A stretch of 51,662 bases of DNA. It comes from JBCDCB01 sp039182735 (lineage in GTDB: Bacteria > Planctomycetota > Phycisphaerae > Phycisphaerales > UBA1924). The notes below the pieces were generated by a model, which saw only the letters and a program-made list of their open reading frames with translations, was not told where the DNA came from and ran no database searches. This document shows, piece by piece, positions 1 to 8,400 of the stretch. Every line of letters starts with the position of its first letter. Position 1 is the stretch's first letter. The stretch lies in NCBI GenBank assembly GCA_039182735.1, contig JBCDCB010000020.1, forward strand, positions 1 to 51,662, read 5' to 3'. Made by a program: the position numbers and the translations under genes.

Positions 1-164
1 CCCATCGCTTCGAGGCGCGAGACGATGGCGTCTCGATAGCGGTCGAGACCGGCCGCGTGGTTGAACCCGGTGGGGATCGCAACGTGGGCGGCGAGGTCGC
101 GGATCATCTCCTCTCGGCGTGCCGCGATGATCGCGCAGACCGCGTGTTCTCGATCGCTGCTCAT
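1..164 (-). CDS. M20 family metallopeptidase, N-terminal fragment
   Basis: Only the first 54 codons are in the window; the frame runs off the left edge, so the catalytic domain is not visible. Residues about 17-54 (helix, then HVAIPTGFNHAAG and a YRDAIVSRLEAMG helix) match the N-terminus of M20/CPG2-type zinc aminoacyl-peptidases, where a helix is followed by an 'IPS/TG' turn and a second helix ending in 'LEALG'. The ATG at 164 starts a protein with no signal peptide, so a cytoplasmic enzyme is expected. The reverse-strand neighbour at 266 is separated by about 100 bases with nothing recognisable. The family call rests on a short stretch and is moderate. Confidence 0.55.
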   Translation of the reverse strand, partial: MSSDREHAVCAIIAARREEMIRDLAAHVAIPTGFNHAAGLDRYRDAIVSRLEAM

Positions 165-265
165 GCGTCGAGCCTAGCACGCCGGGTTCGCCAAAGCCGC
201 GGGGAACGACGAGCGCCCCCCGCGGCGATCGCTGCGGCCTGCCGAAGCAGGCCAGGACAGAGCGT

Positions 266-1024
266 TCAGCCCGAGCGGCGCCGGCGAGTCGCCGCGATCA
301 GCCCGAGCCCCGCGACACCGACCGCGCCAGGCGCGGGGATATCGACGAGCGGCAGCGGCGCGAGCGTGCCGTCGCCTGCCAGCCCAACCGCGATGATCGT
401 GTAGTTGAACCCGGGACGTGCGAGGAAGTCGTTCACCGCGAAACCGAGATCGCCGGTTGAGTCGAGGCGCACCTCGAAGTCGTAGCGACCCGCGGGGACT
501 TCGATATAGGACTCGCCGGAGAAGTCGCTCGCGTTCCCAAAGGTCAGCCCGTCAACGATCGTGCCGCCGTTGGCAAGCACATCGACCGCGGGCGTGTCGG
601 GCGAACCATGAATGATGCGGAACTTCGCGTTCCCGGGCGACGACGTGCGATCGTCGGCAAAGATGCCGGGGAAGATCGCCGGGCTCCCGCCGCCGGAGAG
701 CCCGAGCGCCACGACCGAGACCGGCACGTTCTCGTCGATCGCGGCGTCCGCGTTGATCGCCGCCGCGGTATCGCCCGCGAGCGTCACCTGGAAGTTGTAC
801 GTATCGCTCGGCAGCGCGATGTACCCGCTGTCCTGAGTGAACTCCAGACCCGAGATCGCGGGGTCGTCATTCACCGGGTCCGCCCCCGGGGGTGTCGGGG
901 CGGCGTACACGTCAACCGCCGGGGTGTCCGGCGACGCGTGGATCACCCGGACCTGCGCGAACGCTCCGGTCGCCAGTAGCGACATCGATGCGAGCACGAT
1001 CGCGATGCGGTTCTCGTCGGTCAT
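266..1024 (-). CDS. DUF4397 secreted protein with C-terminal anchor motif
   Basis: A 252-residue exported protein. Start chosen at ATG 1024 because AAGGAG lies 8 bases upstream; a longer frame from 1066 has no comparable site. Residues 1-24 are a signal peptide ending GAFAQ. Two DUF4397 units follow: RVIHASPDTPAVDVYA just after the signal and FRIIHGSPDTPAVDVLA near the middle, the repeated hallmark of this beta-rich extracellular domain, whose role is unknown. The C-terminus is IPAPGAVGVAGLGL plus an Arg run, a PEP-CTERM-like sorting tail in which the protein would be anchored or processed at the envelope. The 296 bases upstream (1025-1320) hold no gene I can support and probably contain its promoter. 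Confidence 0.85.
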   Translation of the reverse strand: MTDENRIAIVLASMSLLATGAFAQVRVIHASPDTPAVDVYAAPTPPGADPVNDDPAISGLEFTQDSGYIALPSDTYNFQVTLAGDTAAAINADAAIDENVPVSVVALGLSGGGSPAIFPGIFADDRTSSPGNAKFRIIHGSPDTPAVDVLANGGTIVDGLTFGNASDFSGESYIEVPAGRYDFEVRLDSTGDLGFAVNDFLARPGFNYTIIAVGLAGDGTLAPLPLVDIPAPGAVGVAGLGLIAATRRRRSG

Positions 1025-1320
1025 GTCTGATCTCCTTGACTGCCTCCAACAAACACCCGGCGGCACACCCGCGGCGCAACCACCGCGCCGAGCGTCACAC
1101 GACGATCGGACCGAGTGCCGAGTTGGGCGCGAGAGCAGGCACCCTTGTGCAAGTGCCCGGGGTTCTCCGCCGACTCACCCCACGATTCGCGGGTGTTCGA
1201 CATCGGTTTCTCAAACCCGATTCCTAAGTTCGGGATCACCCACGCAACTATCGGCATACGCGTTCGGTGCGGACACGGCGGGGCGCGTTTGCGCGACCTT
1301 CACACTGCTCTCGAATTCGG

Positions 1321-2106
1321 TCACCGCGTGACGATGCGCACGGGCGATTCGATCTCGACAAAGCCACGCCGCGACGCGCGCACATCGAGCGCCCCTCCCG
1401 CTTGCACGACCCGGCATTGCGCATCGATCAGCCCGTGGGCGCGGAGCGTCGCGAATGCAGCGGCGCTGCCGGAACCGCACGAAGGCGTGACCCCAACGCC
1501 GCGCTCGAACGTTCGGAGGCGCACGCATGTTCGGGATTCGATCGCGACCCAGTGCGCGTTGACGCCGCCGCTCTGTTGGAACCCGCGTTGCGCGTGCGCA
1601 CCGAGCGACTCGACGTCGGTCTCCTGCAACGCGCGCACCGACGGCACAAGCATGATGAGATGCGGATTGCCCGTGTGCGCCTCGAAGGTGCGCTGCCCGT
1701 GCTCGTCGCGGCTCTCCCGCCCCAACGTCACCGGACCCAGCGTGACGGCGAGCCGTGGTTCATCCGACGCGACGCGCCCTCGCACGCGCACGCTTCCGGC
1801 AGGCATGCGCACATCGATCTCGTCGTGTACATCCGGTTCAACACCAAGCGCACGCTGCGCAAAGAGCGATGCGCAGCGCGCACCGTTGCCCGACATCTCT
1901 CCGTCGCTCCCGTCGCGGTTCCAGAGCCCGACGTCGATCGCGTGCGCACGCTCCGGCACCGTCACTGCGAGCAGGCCGTCGGCGTCGTGCGCCTCGCACA
2001 TCGCCCGCGCCGCGTCGCGTGGGTCCGCGGGCGTCTTGGCAACCGCGACGAATCGGTTCCCGATCGCGTCGAGCAGCAAGGCGTCGCTCGGCGTTCGGGT
2101 GGTCAC
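1321..2106 (-). CDS. dapF: Diaminopimelate epimerase-like protein (first catalytic Cys replaced)
   Basis: A 261-residue DapF-family protein, which would interconvert LL- and meso-diaminopimelate for lysine and peptidoglycan synthesis. Visible motifs: LDAIGNRF (residues 13-19), NRDGSDGEMSGNGARC (63-78), TGNPHL (145-150) and ERGVGVTPSCGSG (201-213). The second catalytic cysteine (Cys210) is present, but the first, normally in 'CGNG', is Ser72 (TCG codon). The GTG start at 2106 overlaps the stop of the upstream M48 gene by four bases (GTGA), which fixes the start and implies coupled translation. It could be an active variant with altered chemistry or a related isomerase; the fold assignment is firm, the exact activity is not. 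Confidence 0.82.
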   Translation of the reverse strand: MTTRTPSDALLLDAIGNRFVAVAKTPADPRDAARAMCEAHDADGLLAVTVPERAHAIDVGLWNRDGSDGEMSGNGARCASLFAQRALGVEPDVHDEIDVRMPAGSVRVRGRVASDEPRLAVTLGPVTLGRESRDEHGQRTFEAHTGNPHLIMLVPSVRALQETDVESLGAHAQRGFQQSGGVNAHWVAIESRTCVRLRTFERGVGVTPSCGSGSAAAFATLRAHGLIDAQCRVVQAGGALDVRASRRGFVEIESPVRIVTR

Positions 2107-3470
2107 GGTTGCGCGCTCGCGAACGCGATCGCGCACAGCAACGCCGCCGCGACGAATAGCTTGATGCGCCAGACGGTCCGATCGATCGGCAGGCGTTCGC
2201 TGTCGAGCCCCTCCAACTCGTGGATCGCGCCGATGCGCCCCGCGATGCTGCCGTGACGGAACGTGAACTTCCGTGGATCGAGGCCGCCGGCGTGCGCGAC
2301 GCGCCTCAACGCGCGCGCCATGGTGCCCGCGACTTCTGGCGTGATGGTGACGCCGCGCGGGCCGCCCCTCCGTGACGCGCGCCCGCTGAGATGCTGCACG
2401 GCGAACGCGTCGGCCTGTCGCTCGAATCGCCTGCTCACGTATCCAAGCGCGAGGACCGCCGCGAGCAGTGTTCCGAGCGAGACCAGCGCGAAGTCGGTGG
2501 CGTCGAAGGAATCGACCCGGGCCAGCACAAACTCCCCGGCGATCGCGAACGACGCGACGAGCGCGATCATCCACGGCATGTGCGCGCGCCGGGCGTGCGC
2601 CACCTCGTGGGCCACGACTGCTTCGACCTCATCTGCGGGGAGGCGTTCGAGCAGCGCGTCGCTGAGCAGGAGCGTACGCATCGGGTACACCGCGCCGACG
2701 ACCGCCGCGTTGGGCGCGCGCCCGCGCGTGATCCACACGAGCACTGACGAAAACCGGATCCCGTGCGCGCGCGAGACGCGCTGAACCATCTCGTGAATCT
2801 GGCCCTCCGCGAGCGGCACGGTGTGCCAGACCCAGCGGATGAGCACCGGCGTGAGCAGAAAGAGCAGCGCGATCGCCGAGAAGGAGCCGAGCGCCACGAC
2901 CCACGCGCCGAGACTATCAATACGCTGCAGCGATTCGCTCACGCCCACCATCAACGCGACTGGCAAGATCGGCAGGAGCGTGCCGTGCCGAAAGCGATCC
3001 CACACGTATCCCCAGCGAGAGAGCGGTTCGTGGAGCGTGTCACCGCCGGCGAGCGAGCGGAGCACGCTCGCGTCCTGCAGGCGGCGCTCGATCGCGTAGC
3101 CCGACGCGAAGCACGCAAGGAGCGTGAGCACGTACGGCGAGAAGGCAATCGCCTCGTCGATCAGCACGAGATCGCCTATGATCGTGCGCACGCTCTCGCG
3201 ATAGCCGAGTGTCAGTGTGGAACCGCCAACGACGAGCGCCGCGGCCCACGTTGCGACGCGCAGCGTGCGGTCTGCGCGAGCAACAAGCCGTGTGTTGCCG
3301 GTGCGATCGAGTCGTCGCGCCAGCGACGTGACGCGTAGGTGCGCCACGATCCAGAAGAGTGCGCACGCGCCGGGCACACCGATGAGCACGGCGGGCGCGT
3401 GCGGATCGACGGGGACGAGCGGGCCGACGAGGAGCGGCGCGAGCGCCACCATGACCTGCAGCAGGTTCAC
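2103..3470 (-). CDS. M48 family membrane metallopeptidase
   Basis: A 455-residue integral membrane zinc protease of the HtpX/Ste24 clan. The N-terminal 215 residues hold several hydrophobic segments (about 5-45, 73-92, 107-125, 165-180, 187-213). The active site AHEVAH lies at 287-292 (HExxH, His288, Glu289, His292), followed by further hydrophobic segments and by FERQAD, whose Glu350 is the expected third zinc ligand. Such proteases act at the inner membrane in protein quality control. Start is GTG at 3470, overlapping the stop of the upstream lipoprotein gene (GTGA); it overlaps dapF in the same way, so lipoprotein, protease and dapF form one coupled operon. Confidence 0.88.
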   Translation of the reverse strand: MNLLQVMVALAPLLVGPLVPVDPHAPAVLIGVPGACALFWIVAHLRVTSLARRLDRTGNTRLVARADRTLRVATWAAALVVGGSTLTLGYRESVRTIIGDLVLIDEAIAFSPYVLTLLACFASGYAIERRLQDASVLRSLAGGDTLHEPLSRWGYVWDRFRHGTLLPILPVALMVGVSESLQRIDSLGAWVVALGSFSAIALLFLLTPVLIRWVWHTVPLAEGQIHEMVQRVSRAHGIRFSSVLVWITRGRAPNAAVVGAVYPMRTLLLSDALLERLPADEVEAVVAHEVAHARRAHMPWMIALVASFAIAGEFVLARVDSFDATDFALVSLGTLLAAVLALGYVSRRFERQADAFAVQHLSGRASRRGGPRGVTITPEVAGTMARALRRVAHAGGLDPRKFTFRHGSIAGRIGAIHELEGLDSERLPIDRTVWRIKLFVAAALLCAIAFASAQP

Positions 3471-4966
3471 GGTTGGTCGGCGTCCGGTCGCTTGAGTTCG
3501 CCGAGGTCGATCGCCCAGCCATCGGGGCCGTACACATCGAAGTTCAGCGTGTTCTTGTCGATGAATGTGGCAACGGCGCAGACGCGGTCATGGGTGCGCG
3601 CGTACTCGATGTCGCCCGCGCTCGGGCCGGCGAACGTGCGGTTTTTGTGGTCCTGCACCTGCAGGTGGAAGTGCGCGATCGCTGTGTCACCGGCTTCGAG
3701 CATCTGCGTGGAGGCCACGAAGCGGTCGTCGCGGAATCGCTGATTCGCGCGGGGCGGGTGGTGCCGCGGCGAGATCGCACCGGAGGTTTCGCCCACGAGG
3801 ATGCCCCCGTGCTCGGTCGATCGATCCTCGTGATCGATGTCCGCGAGGCGGAACATCTCGGCAACGAAGGCCGGATCGGTGACCGCGTCGATGAGCACTG
3901 CGCACACGAGCAGGTCGCCTCGCCCGAGCGGCTCACGCTGACGCGCAACGAGTTCGTCGCGCACGCCGACGCCCGAGTCGCTGGTGTCGCGACCGTGCAT
4001 CTGAGCGGAACGCTGGTGCGCGTCGATGATCCGAATCAGTTCGGCGTCGTTCGCATCGAGCAGGCCCGGGCGGTGCCGGCTCGCGTGCATCACCGCCGGC
4101 GCGTGGCGGAGAGAGATCCCGTCCGGCTGCGCGAATCCGCGGCTTGCATAGACCGACGACGCCTCGGACCACCAGGCGCGGTTAGAGGATGCACGCAGGC
4201 GGCGGATGGCCTGCAACTGCGGCGTCGAACGCGGGACCGTCCCGAACGTGCTCGCCGCGGCTCGGAGGTCGTCGAGGATCTCGGCCGCTTCGGGATTGTT
4301 CGGTCTTGCGGAGCTGCCGCGCACGAGCTGCGTGGTGCGCGCGCCGTCGGGATCGATGCGTGCAAGGAGCGTCCATGCGTCGGCGCGATCGCGCTCGCGG
4401 AGCGCGGGGCCAGGCACATCTCCGAGGAAGACCGCGAAGACACTGTCTTCGACGGCCCGATCCGGAAAGAGCTGCGCGATGGCGTCGCGTTCGGGACGCT
4501 CGCTGTCGGGGGGCTCATCCACCTCGCGCGACCAGGAGCGCACAAAGGCTGGCGCGAGGTCCTGCCAGCCTCGGTCGATGGACTCGCGTGCGATGCGCTC
4601 GATCATCTCCCACTCCGTCTCGGTCGGGAGGAGCAGGCGCGACATGTTGCGCGTGTCGGCGATGTTCGCCTCGTCGAGCAGGAGCGCGTCGTACGCCGCG
4701 AGACGGAGCAACGGCGCCTCACCACGCTTCCAGATGATGCGCTTGAGCGACTCGCGCACGGCACCCGTCGGGCGGGCTTCCGCCTCGGCGTCGTCCCAGA
4801 CGGTGCGGACCGCCGCGATGCGGTCGCGGGTCGAGCGTTCGTCGTCGCTGATGGCAGCGGTGCCGACGCCGGAGGTCGATCCGCCGCTGCCCGAGCAGGC
4901 GGAAAGCGTGAGGGCGAGCAGCGGGCAGAGCCAGACGATGGTGCGGGATCGATTCCTTCCGATCAT
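3467..4966 (-). CDS. Lipoprotein with C-terminal JAMM/MPN-like domain
   Basis: A 499-residue predicted lipoprotein. Residues 1-24 form a signal peptide with lipobox LSAC, followed by a Gly/Ser-rich linker. The middle (about 40-370) is helical and unrecognised. The last 115 residues resemble a JAB/MPN+ metalloprotease core: Glu385 in TEHGGILVGE, His432-Phe-His434 in AHFHLQ, and Ser449...Asp452 in GPSAGD, the order E, HxH, SxxD expected for a JAMM zinc site, though the spacing between HxH and S is longer than usual. If functional it would be a deconjugating or processing peptidase on the outer side of a membrane. The JAMM reading is inference. It is the first gene of the M48/dapF operon. Confidence 0.7.
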   Translation of the reverse strand: MIGRNRSRTIVWLCPLLALTLSACSGSGGSTSGVGTAAISDDERSTRDRIAAVRTVWDDAEAEARPTGAVRESLKRIIWKRGEAPLLRLAAYDALLLDEANIADTRNMSRLLLPTETEWEMIERIARESIDRGWQDLAPAFVRSWSREVDEPPDSERPERDAIAQLFPDRAVEDSVFAVFLGDVPGPALRERDRADAWTLLARIDPDGARTTQLVRGSSARPNNPEAAEILDDLRAAASTFGTVPRSTPQLQAIRRLRASSNRAWWSEASSVYASRGFAQPDGISLRHAPAVMHASRHRPGLLDANDAELIRIIDAHQRSAQMHGRDTSDSGVGVRDELVARQREPLGRGDLLVCAVLIDAVTDPAFVAEMFRLADIDHEDRSTEHGGILVGETSGAISPRHHPPRANQRFRDDRFVASTQMLEAGDTAIAHFHLQVQDHKNRTFAGPSAGDIEYARTHDRVCAVATFIDKNTLNFDVYGPDGWAIDLGELKRPDADQP

Positions 4967-5034
4967 GATGGGAGTCTATTCGACGGGTGCCCGGCGCGGA
5001 CGGGCCTATGATCCCAGTGGCCAGAGGAGGCGTT

Positions 5035-5298
5035 ATGAGCACGCAGGGCGGCGCGACATCGGCACCAGAAGACGTCATCGATCGCGTCGAGATGATCATC
5101 GATCGCATCCGTCCGTCGGTGCAGGCCGACGGCGGGGACGTCGAACTCGTCTCGGTGACGACCGACGGCGTGGTCAAGATCCGTCTGCACGGCGCATGCG
5201 TGGGGTGCCCATCGAGCCTCATGACGCTCAAGATGGGCATCGAGCGAAACTTGCGCGACTACGTTCCCGAGGTGAAGACGGTCGAAGCGATCGACTGA
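5035..5298 (+). CDS. NifU C-terminal-domain (Nfu-type) Fe-S scaffold protein
   Basis: An 87-residue protein consisting almost only of the NifU-like C-terminal domain. The core RIRPSVQADGGDVELVSV and the CVGCPSS motif (Cys55, Cys58) are diagnostic; the two cysteines bind a bridging Fe-S cluster between monomers. It would deliver or assemble Fe-S clusters, relevant here to QueE and the Rieske protein in the same window. ATG 5035 is preceded by GAGGAGG at a good distance, so this start is preferred over in-frame upstream codons. It is transcribed divergently from the lipoprotein operon; the 68-base gap must hold both promoters. Confidence 0.9.
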   Translation: MSTQGGATSAPEDVIDRVEMIIDRIRPSVQADGGDVELVSVTTDGVVKIRLHGACVGCPSSLMTLKMGIERNLRDYVPEVKTVEAID

Positions 5299-5349
5299 CG
5301 CTGGCGCAGGAATTGCGTATCTGCCGGATTCATCGGGGTTTCCGAGATT

Positions 5350-5380
5350 TTGATCCCGAATCCGCAGGGTCTGTGATACT
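5350..5380 (+). promoter_or_regulatory. Putative sigma70-like promoter of csrA
   Basis: TTGATC (5350-5355) and GATACT (5375-5380) are separated by 19 bases and lie about 70 bases before csrA. Each box matches four of six consensus positions and the spacer is slightly long, so this is a tentative reading. Confidence 0.3.
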
Positions 5381-5448
5381 GTCGTCGTAGGTGGACTGAT
5401 CCGCGGCCGGACCGCCGCGGAGTTGGCGATCGCTGCAGGAGGCGGTGG

Positions 5449-5664
5449 ATGCTTGTCATCACCAGACGCGAAGGCGAAGAGATCGTGATCGGCGACCCGT
5501 CGAACCCGATCGGTGTGGTCCGCATCGCGGGCATCAAGGGCGACCGCGTCCGCGTGGCCCTCGACTTCCCGAAGGATGTCGAACTGTACCGGCGAGAGGT
5601 CGCCGAGCAGATCGTCTCCGAGGGGCGCGTTGTCGTCGCAAAGATCGGGCACCAGGTCTCCTGA
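5449..5664 (+). CDS. csrA: CsrA-type translational regulator
   Basis: A 71-residue CsrA/RsmA homodimeric RNA-binding protein that binds GGA motifs near ribosome binding sites of target mRNAs. The sequence starts MLVITRREGEEIVIGD, has the VRIAGIKGDRVRVALDFPKD strands and ends in the helix YRREVAEQI, all typical; family length is 60-75. ATG 5449 follows GGAGG with a normal gap. It stands alone between the Nfu gene and the convergent mtnP, with no fliW or flagellar gene nearby, so its target set cannot be guessed from context. A leader of about 70 bases lies between a tentative promoter and the start. Confidence 0.93.
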   Translation: MLVITRREGEEIVIGDPSNPIGVVRIAGIKGDRVRVALDFPKDVELYRREVAEQIVSEGRVVVAKIGHQVS

Positions 5665-5682
5665 CCCCGGCGCGATCCGCCC

Positions 5683-6579
5683 TCACGCGAAGTGACGCCC
5701 CCACAGCACGTGCAGGCGATCGATCTCGGTCTCGTGGATCGACCCCCTGTCGCTCCAGATCGCGCGGGCGAGCGCGTCGTGCGCAGGGCTCGGGCGCTCA
5801 AGCAGCGCTGACGGATCGCTCAACGCGCCCGCGAGCACATCGAGGGCTGTGGCCGAGGAACGCTGCAGGTTGCCGATGATCTCTTCGAGTAGCGAGTCGC
5901 CGTGCTTGCCCGGCTCCGGGTCGCGCCAGCTGTCATAGTCCGTTGGAAGCGCAAGGAGCGCGTAGGCGATCTCGGCTTCGCGCGCGAGCTTGGCTTCGGG
6001 CATCGCGGTCATCCCGATGAGGTCACCACCCATCGCGCGGTGCATGTGGGATTCGGCGCGGGTCGAGAAGGACGGGCCTTCCATGCAGACGTACGTGCCG
6101 GACTCGTGGACCGTCACACCGGCGGACTTCGCCGCAGCGAGCAGCCACGTCCGCGTCTCGGGGCAGCAGGGCTCGGCGAACTCCACGTGAACGGCTGCGC
6201 GGTCGTAGAACGTGCGCGCGCGGTGAACCGTCCGATCGATGAACTGATCGACGAGCACGACGTCGCCGGGTGCGATGTCCTCGCGGAGGGAGCCCACGGC
6301 TCCGGTCGCAACGAGGTGCGTCACACCCAGCGACTTGAGCGCGAAGATATTCGCGCGGAAGGGCAGCGCGTGCGGCGGGATCGTGTGCCCTGGGCCGTGG
6401 CGGGAGAGAAAGATCGTGCGCACGCCGCTGATGGCGCCTTCGAGCAGGTCGTCGGAGGGCTTGCCGAAGGGCGTGTCGATGGTGTGCGCACGGAGCTCGC
6501 CCGCGTTGAGTCGCTGAGTGAGTTTCTCGGCGATTCCGGTGCCGCCGATGATCCCGATGCAGAGGTCGTCGCTGTTCAC
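5683..6579 (-). CDS. mtnP: S-methyl-5'-thioadenosine phosphorylase-type purine phosphorylase
   Basis: A 298-residue member of the PNP/MTAP family, which splits methylthioadenosine with phosphate into adenine and methylthioribose-1-phosphate in methionine salvage. Motifs: IGIIGGTGI near the N-terminus (phosphate binding), FLSRHGPGHTIPPHALPFRANI (start of the nucleoside site), LVATGAVGSL, YVCMEGPSFSTRAE and GMTAMPEAKLAREAEI, the last being the base/ribose recognition helix of MTAP-type enzymes. The start is taken as GTG 6579, seven bases after rsmA ends; a longer reading would overlap rsmA. It is downstream of the HAD and rsmA genes and probably co-transcribed with them. A related specificity such as inosine phosphorylase cannot be excluded. 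Confidence 0.88.
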   Translation of the reverse strand: MNSDDLCIGIIGGTGIAEKLTQRLNAGELRAHTIDTPFGKPSDDLLEGAISGVRTIFLSRHGPGHTIPPHALPFRANIFALKSLGVTHLVATGAVGSLREDIAPGDVVLVDQFIDRTVHRARTFYDRAAVHVEFAEPCCPETRTWLLAAAKSAGVTVHESGTYVCMEGPSFSTRAESHMHRAMGGDLIGMTAMPEAKLAREAEIAYALLALPTDYDSWRDPEPGKHGDSLLEEIIGNLQRSSATALDVLAGALSDPSALLERPSPAHDALARAIWSDRGSIHETEIDRLHVLWGRHFA

Positions 6580-6586
6580 GGCTCGA

Positions 6587-7420
6587 TCATCGTGGATCGC
6601 GCGACGCGTGCCAAGCGGCGAGGTCACCGAACTGCTCGATGCTCAGCTGCTCGGGTCGTGCGCTCGGGTCGATGCCCACCGGGAGCTCCGCGTCGCGCCC
6701 CAGGGTCTTACCGATCTGTTTGCGTCGGTGCGCGAAGAGCAGATCGCAGAGCGCGCGCGTCGCGGCGATGTCCGCGACGCGGGGCGAATCGAGGCGGCGC
6801 ATCGCGACTATCTGGCTCTCGACCTTCGGGGGCGGCCAGAAGCACGATCCCGGCAGGTCGGCGATGCGCGAGACCTCGAAGACGGCTTGCGTGAGGATCG
6901 CGAGTTCGCCGAACTGCTTGGTGCCGGGCTGCGCGCGCAGACGCTGCCCTACTTCCTTCTGCACGGTGACGAACATGCCGAGACAGTTCGGGTGATCGAC
7001 CGCGAGCGTGATGAGGAGCGGCGACGCCGCCTGATAAGGCAGGTTCGCGACGAGACGGAAGGGCTGATCGCCGAGCAGCGCGGCAGCCTTCTCGTTGATG
7101 CGCGTCTTGCGTTCGAGGCAGTCGCCCTCGATGAGCGTGAAGCGTTCTGGAACGCGCTCGCCGATGGTGTCGCGGAGGAGCCCGGCGAGCCCGGTGTCGA
7201 GTTCGACCGCGACAACGCGGCAGCCGCGCTCGAGCAGTGTTTCGGTGAGCGTGCCGGTGCCGGGGCCGACTTCGAGCACGAGGTCATCGTGCTGCACGCC
7301 GCTCGCGTCCACGAGTTTGTTGAGCAGGTTCTGATCGATGAGGAAGTTCTGCCCGAGGGACTTCTTCGGCGCAAGGTTGTGGCGAGCGAGATGCGCGCGG
7401 ATTTCGTTGAGCGTCTGCAT
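6587..7420 (-). CDS. rsmA: 16S rRNA (adenine1518-N6/adenine1519-N6)-dimethyltransferase
   Basis: A 277-residue KsgA/RsmA enzyme that dimethylates two adenines in the 3' helix of 16S rRNA using S-adenosylmethionine. N-terminal KKSLGQNFL, SAM motif I VLEVGPGTGTLT, motif VAVELD and catalytic motif IV NLPYQAASP are all visible; the C-terminal helical domain with FAHRRKQIGKTL is also normal. Length matches the family (260-290). ATG 7420 lies directly after the HAD-hydrolase gene and mtnP follows after seven bases, suggesting one transcript. Confidence 0.95.
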   Translation of the reverse strand: MQTLNEIRAHLARHNLAPKKSLGQNFLIDQNLLNKLVDASGVQHDDLVLEVGPGTGTLTETLLERGCRVVAVELDTGLAGLLRDTIGERVPERFTLIEGDCLERKTRINEKAAALLGDQPFRLVANLPYQAASPLLITLAVDHPNCLGMFVTVQKEVGQRLRAQPGTKQFGELAILTQAVFEVSRIADLPGSCFWPPPKVESQIVAMRRLDSPRVADIAATRALCDLLFAHRRKQIGKTLGRDAELPVGIDPSARPEQLSIEQFGDLAAWHASRDPR

Positions 7421-7423
7421 GGT

Positions 7424-8356
7424 CTACCACTCGCCCGCGAGGATGCGATCGATGGCGAAGGCGACGCCGTCGTCTGCGTTCGACGGCGCGCGCACGTCGG
7501 CAACGGTGCGAACAGCCTCAACGGCGTTGCCCATGGCGATGCCGAGCGCCGCGCCCTCGATCATGGCGACGTCGTTGATCTCATCGCCGATCGCGGCGAT
7601 ACGCTCGCGCGGGATTCGGCGTTCGAGCGCGAGGCGATGCAGCGCGGTCCACTTGCTGACGTGCGGATCGAAGACCTCGAGCAGATGGATGGAATCGTCG
7701 CGAGCCGAGGCCCGCGTGCCGTCTTCCGGATCCTTGAGCAGCGCGAAGTGATGGAGCAGGGTGCGGTCGCCGAAGCCGGCGCGCACGCTCTGCGCGAGTT
7801 CATACATCACATCGACGTGCGCGGCGAAACCGAGACGGATCGTGTGCTCGGGATGCGGGTCCTCGCGGACATCGGCGACGTATCGCACGCCGACGTCCAT
7901 CACGCTGAACCACCACTTGGTGGGCGGCTCGATGGGGCCCGACTCGACAACGAGGTAGTCGTACCCCGCGGAGGTCCGGTCTTTCAGCAATAGCGGCGCA
8001 CGCTCGAAACTCTTGAACAGGTCGCACAGGTCACGCACGAGCGCGGCGTCCATCGCCCAGTGGTGCAGCGATTGTCGCGTGACGGCGTCGGCGATCATCG
8101 AACCGCCGGCAACGACAACGGGCGCGATGTCCGTGCCCGCCGCGGGCGTGTCGAGGGCGGCGTCGCGCAGCACACGACCGGACTCGATGATGCCGCGCCC
8201 GGTCGCCGGGACGATCATGAGACCCGCGTGGCGCGCGCGCCGGAGCGCGTCGGCGACGCGCGGCGAGACGTGCCCGTCGGGATCGAGCAGCGTCCCGTCC
8301 AGATCGATCGCGAGCATGTCGTAGTTGAGGCCCGTTGCCGGGGGGGCGTCGGTCAT
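7424..8356 (-). CDS. Cof-type HAD superfamily phosphatase
   Basis: A 310-residue haloacid-dehalogenase-type hydrolase of the Cof subfamily. Motif I is DLDGTLLD (residues 18-25), motif II VPATGR, and motif III/IV lies in IAAIGDEINDVAMIEGA, followed by GIAMGNAVEAV as in Cof proteins. The middle carries the C2-type cap (about 90-200). Members dephosphorylate sugar phosphates, FMN or related metabolites; the substrate here is unknown. It is the first gene of the rsmA/mtnP transcript and is divergent from bioA with about 45 bases between the starts. The ATG at 8356 has only a weak ribosome binding site. Confidence 0.88.
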   Translation of the reverse strand: MTDAPPATGLNYDMLAIDLDGTLLDPDGHVSPRVADALRRARHAGLMIVPATGRGIIESGRVLRDAALDTPAAGTDIAPVVVAGGSMIADAVTRQSLHHWAMDAALVRDLCDLFKSFERAPLLLKDRTSAGYDYLVVESGPIEPPTKWWFSVMDVGVRYVADVREDPHPEHTIRLGFAAHVDVMYELAQSVRAGFGDRTLLHHFALLKDPEDGTRASARDDSIHLLEVFDPHVSKWTALHRLALERRIPRERIAAIGDEINDVAMIEGAALGIAMGNAVEAVRTVADVRAPSNADDGVAFAIDRILAGEW

Positions 8357-8400
8357 GGGGTGAGCGTAGCCGCGCTGGTTGGCGGCGGTATGCTCGTGGC

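Noticed and set aside
2107..2574. N-terminal extension of dapF by about 155 residues
   Set aside because: It lies inside the M48 protease gene and is Arg-rich; GTG 2106 in the GTGA overlap gives the normal DapF N-terminus.
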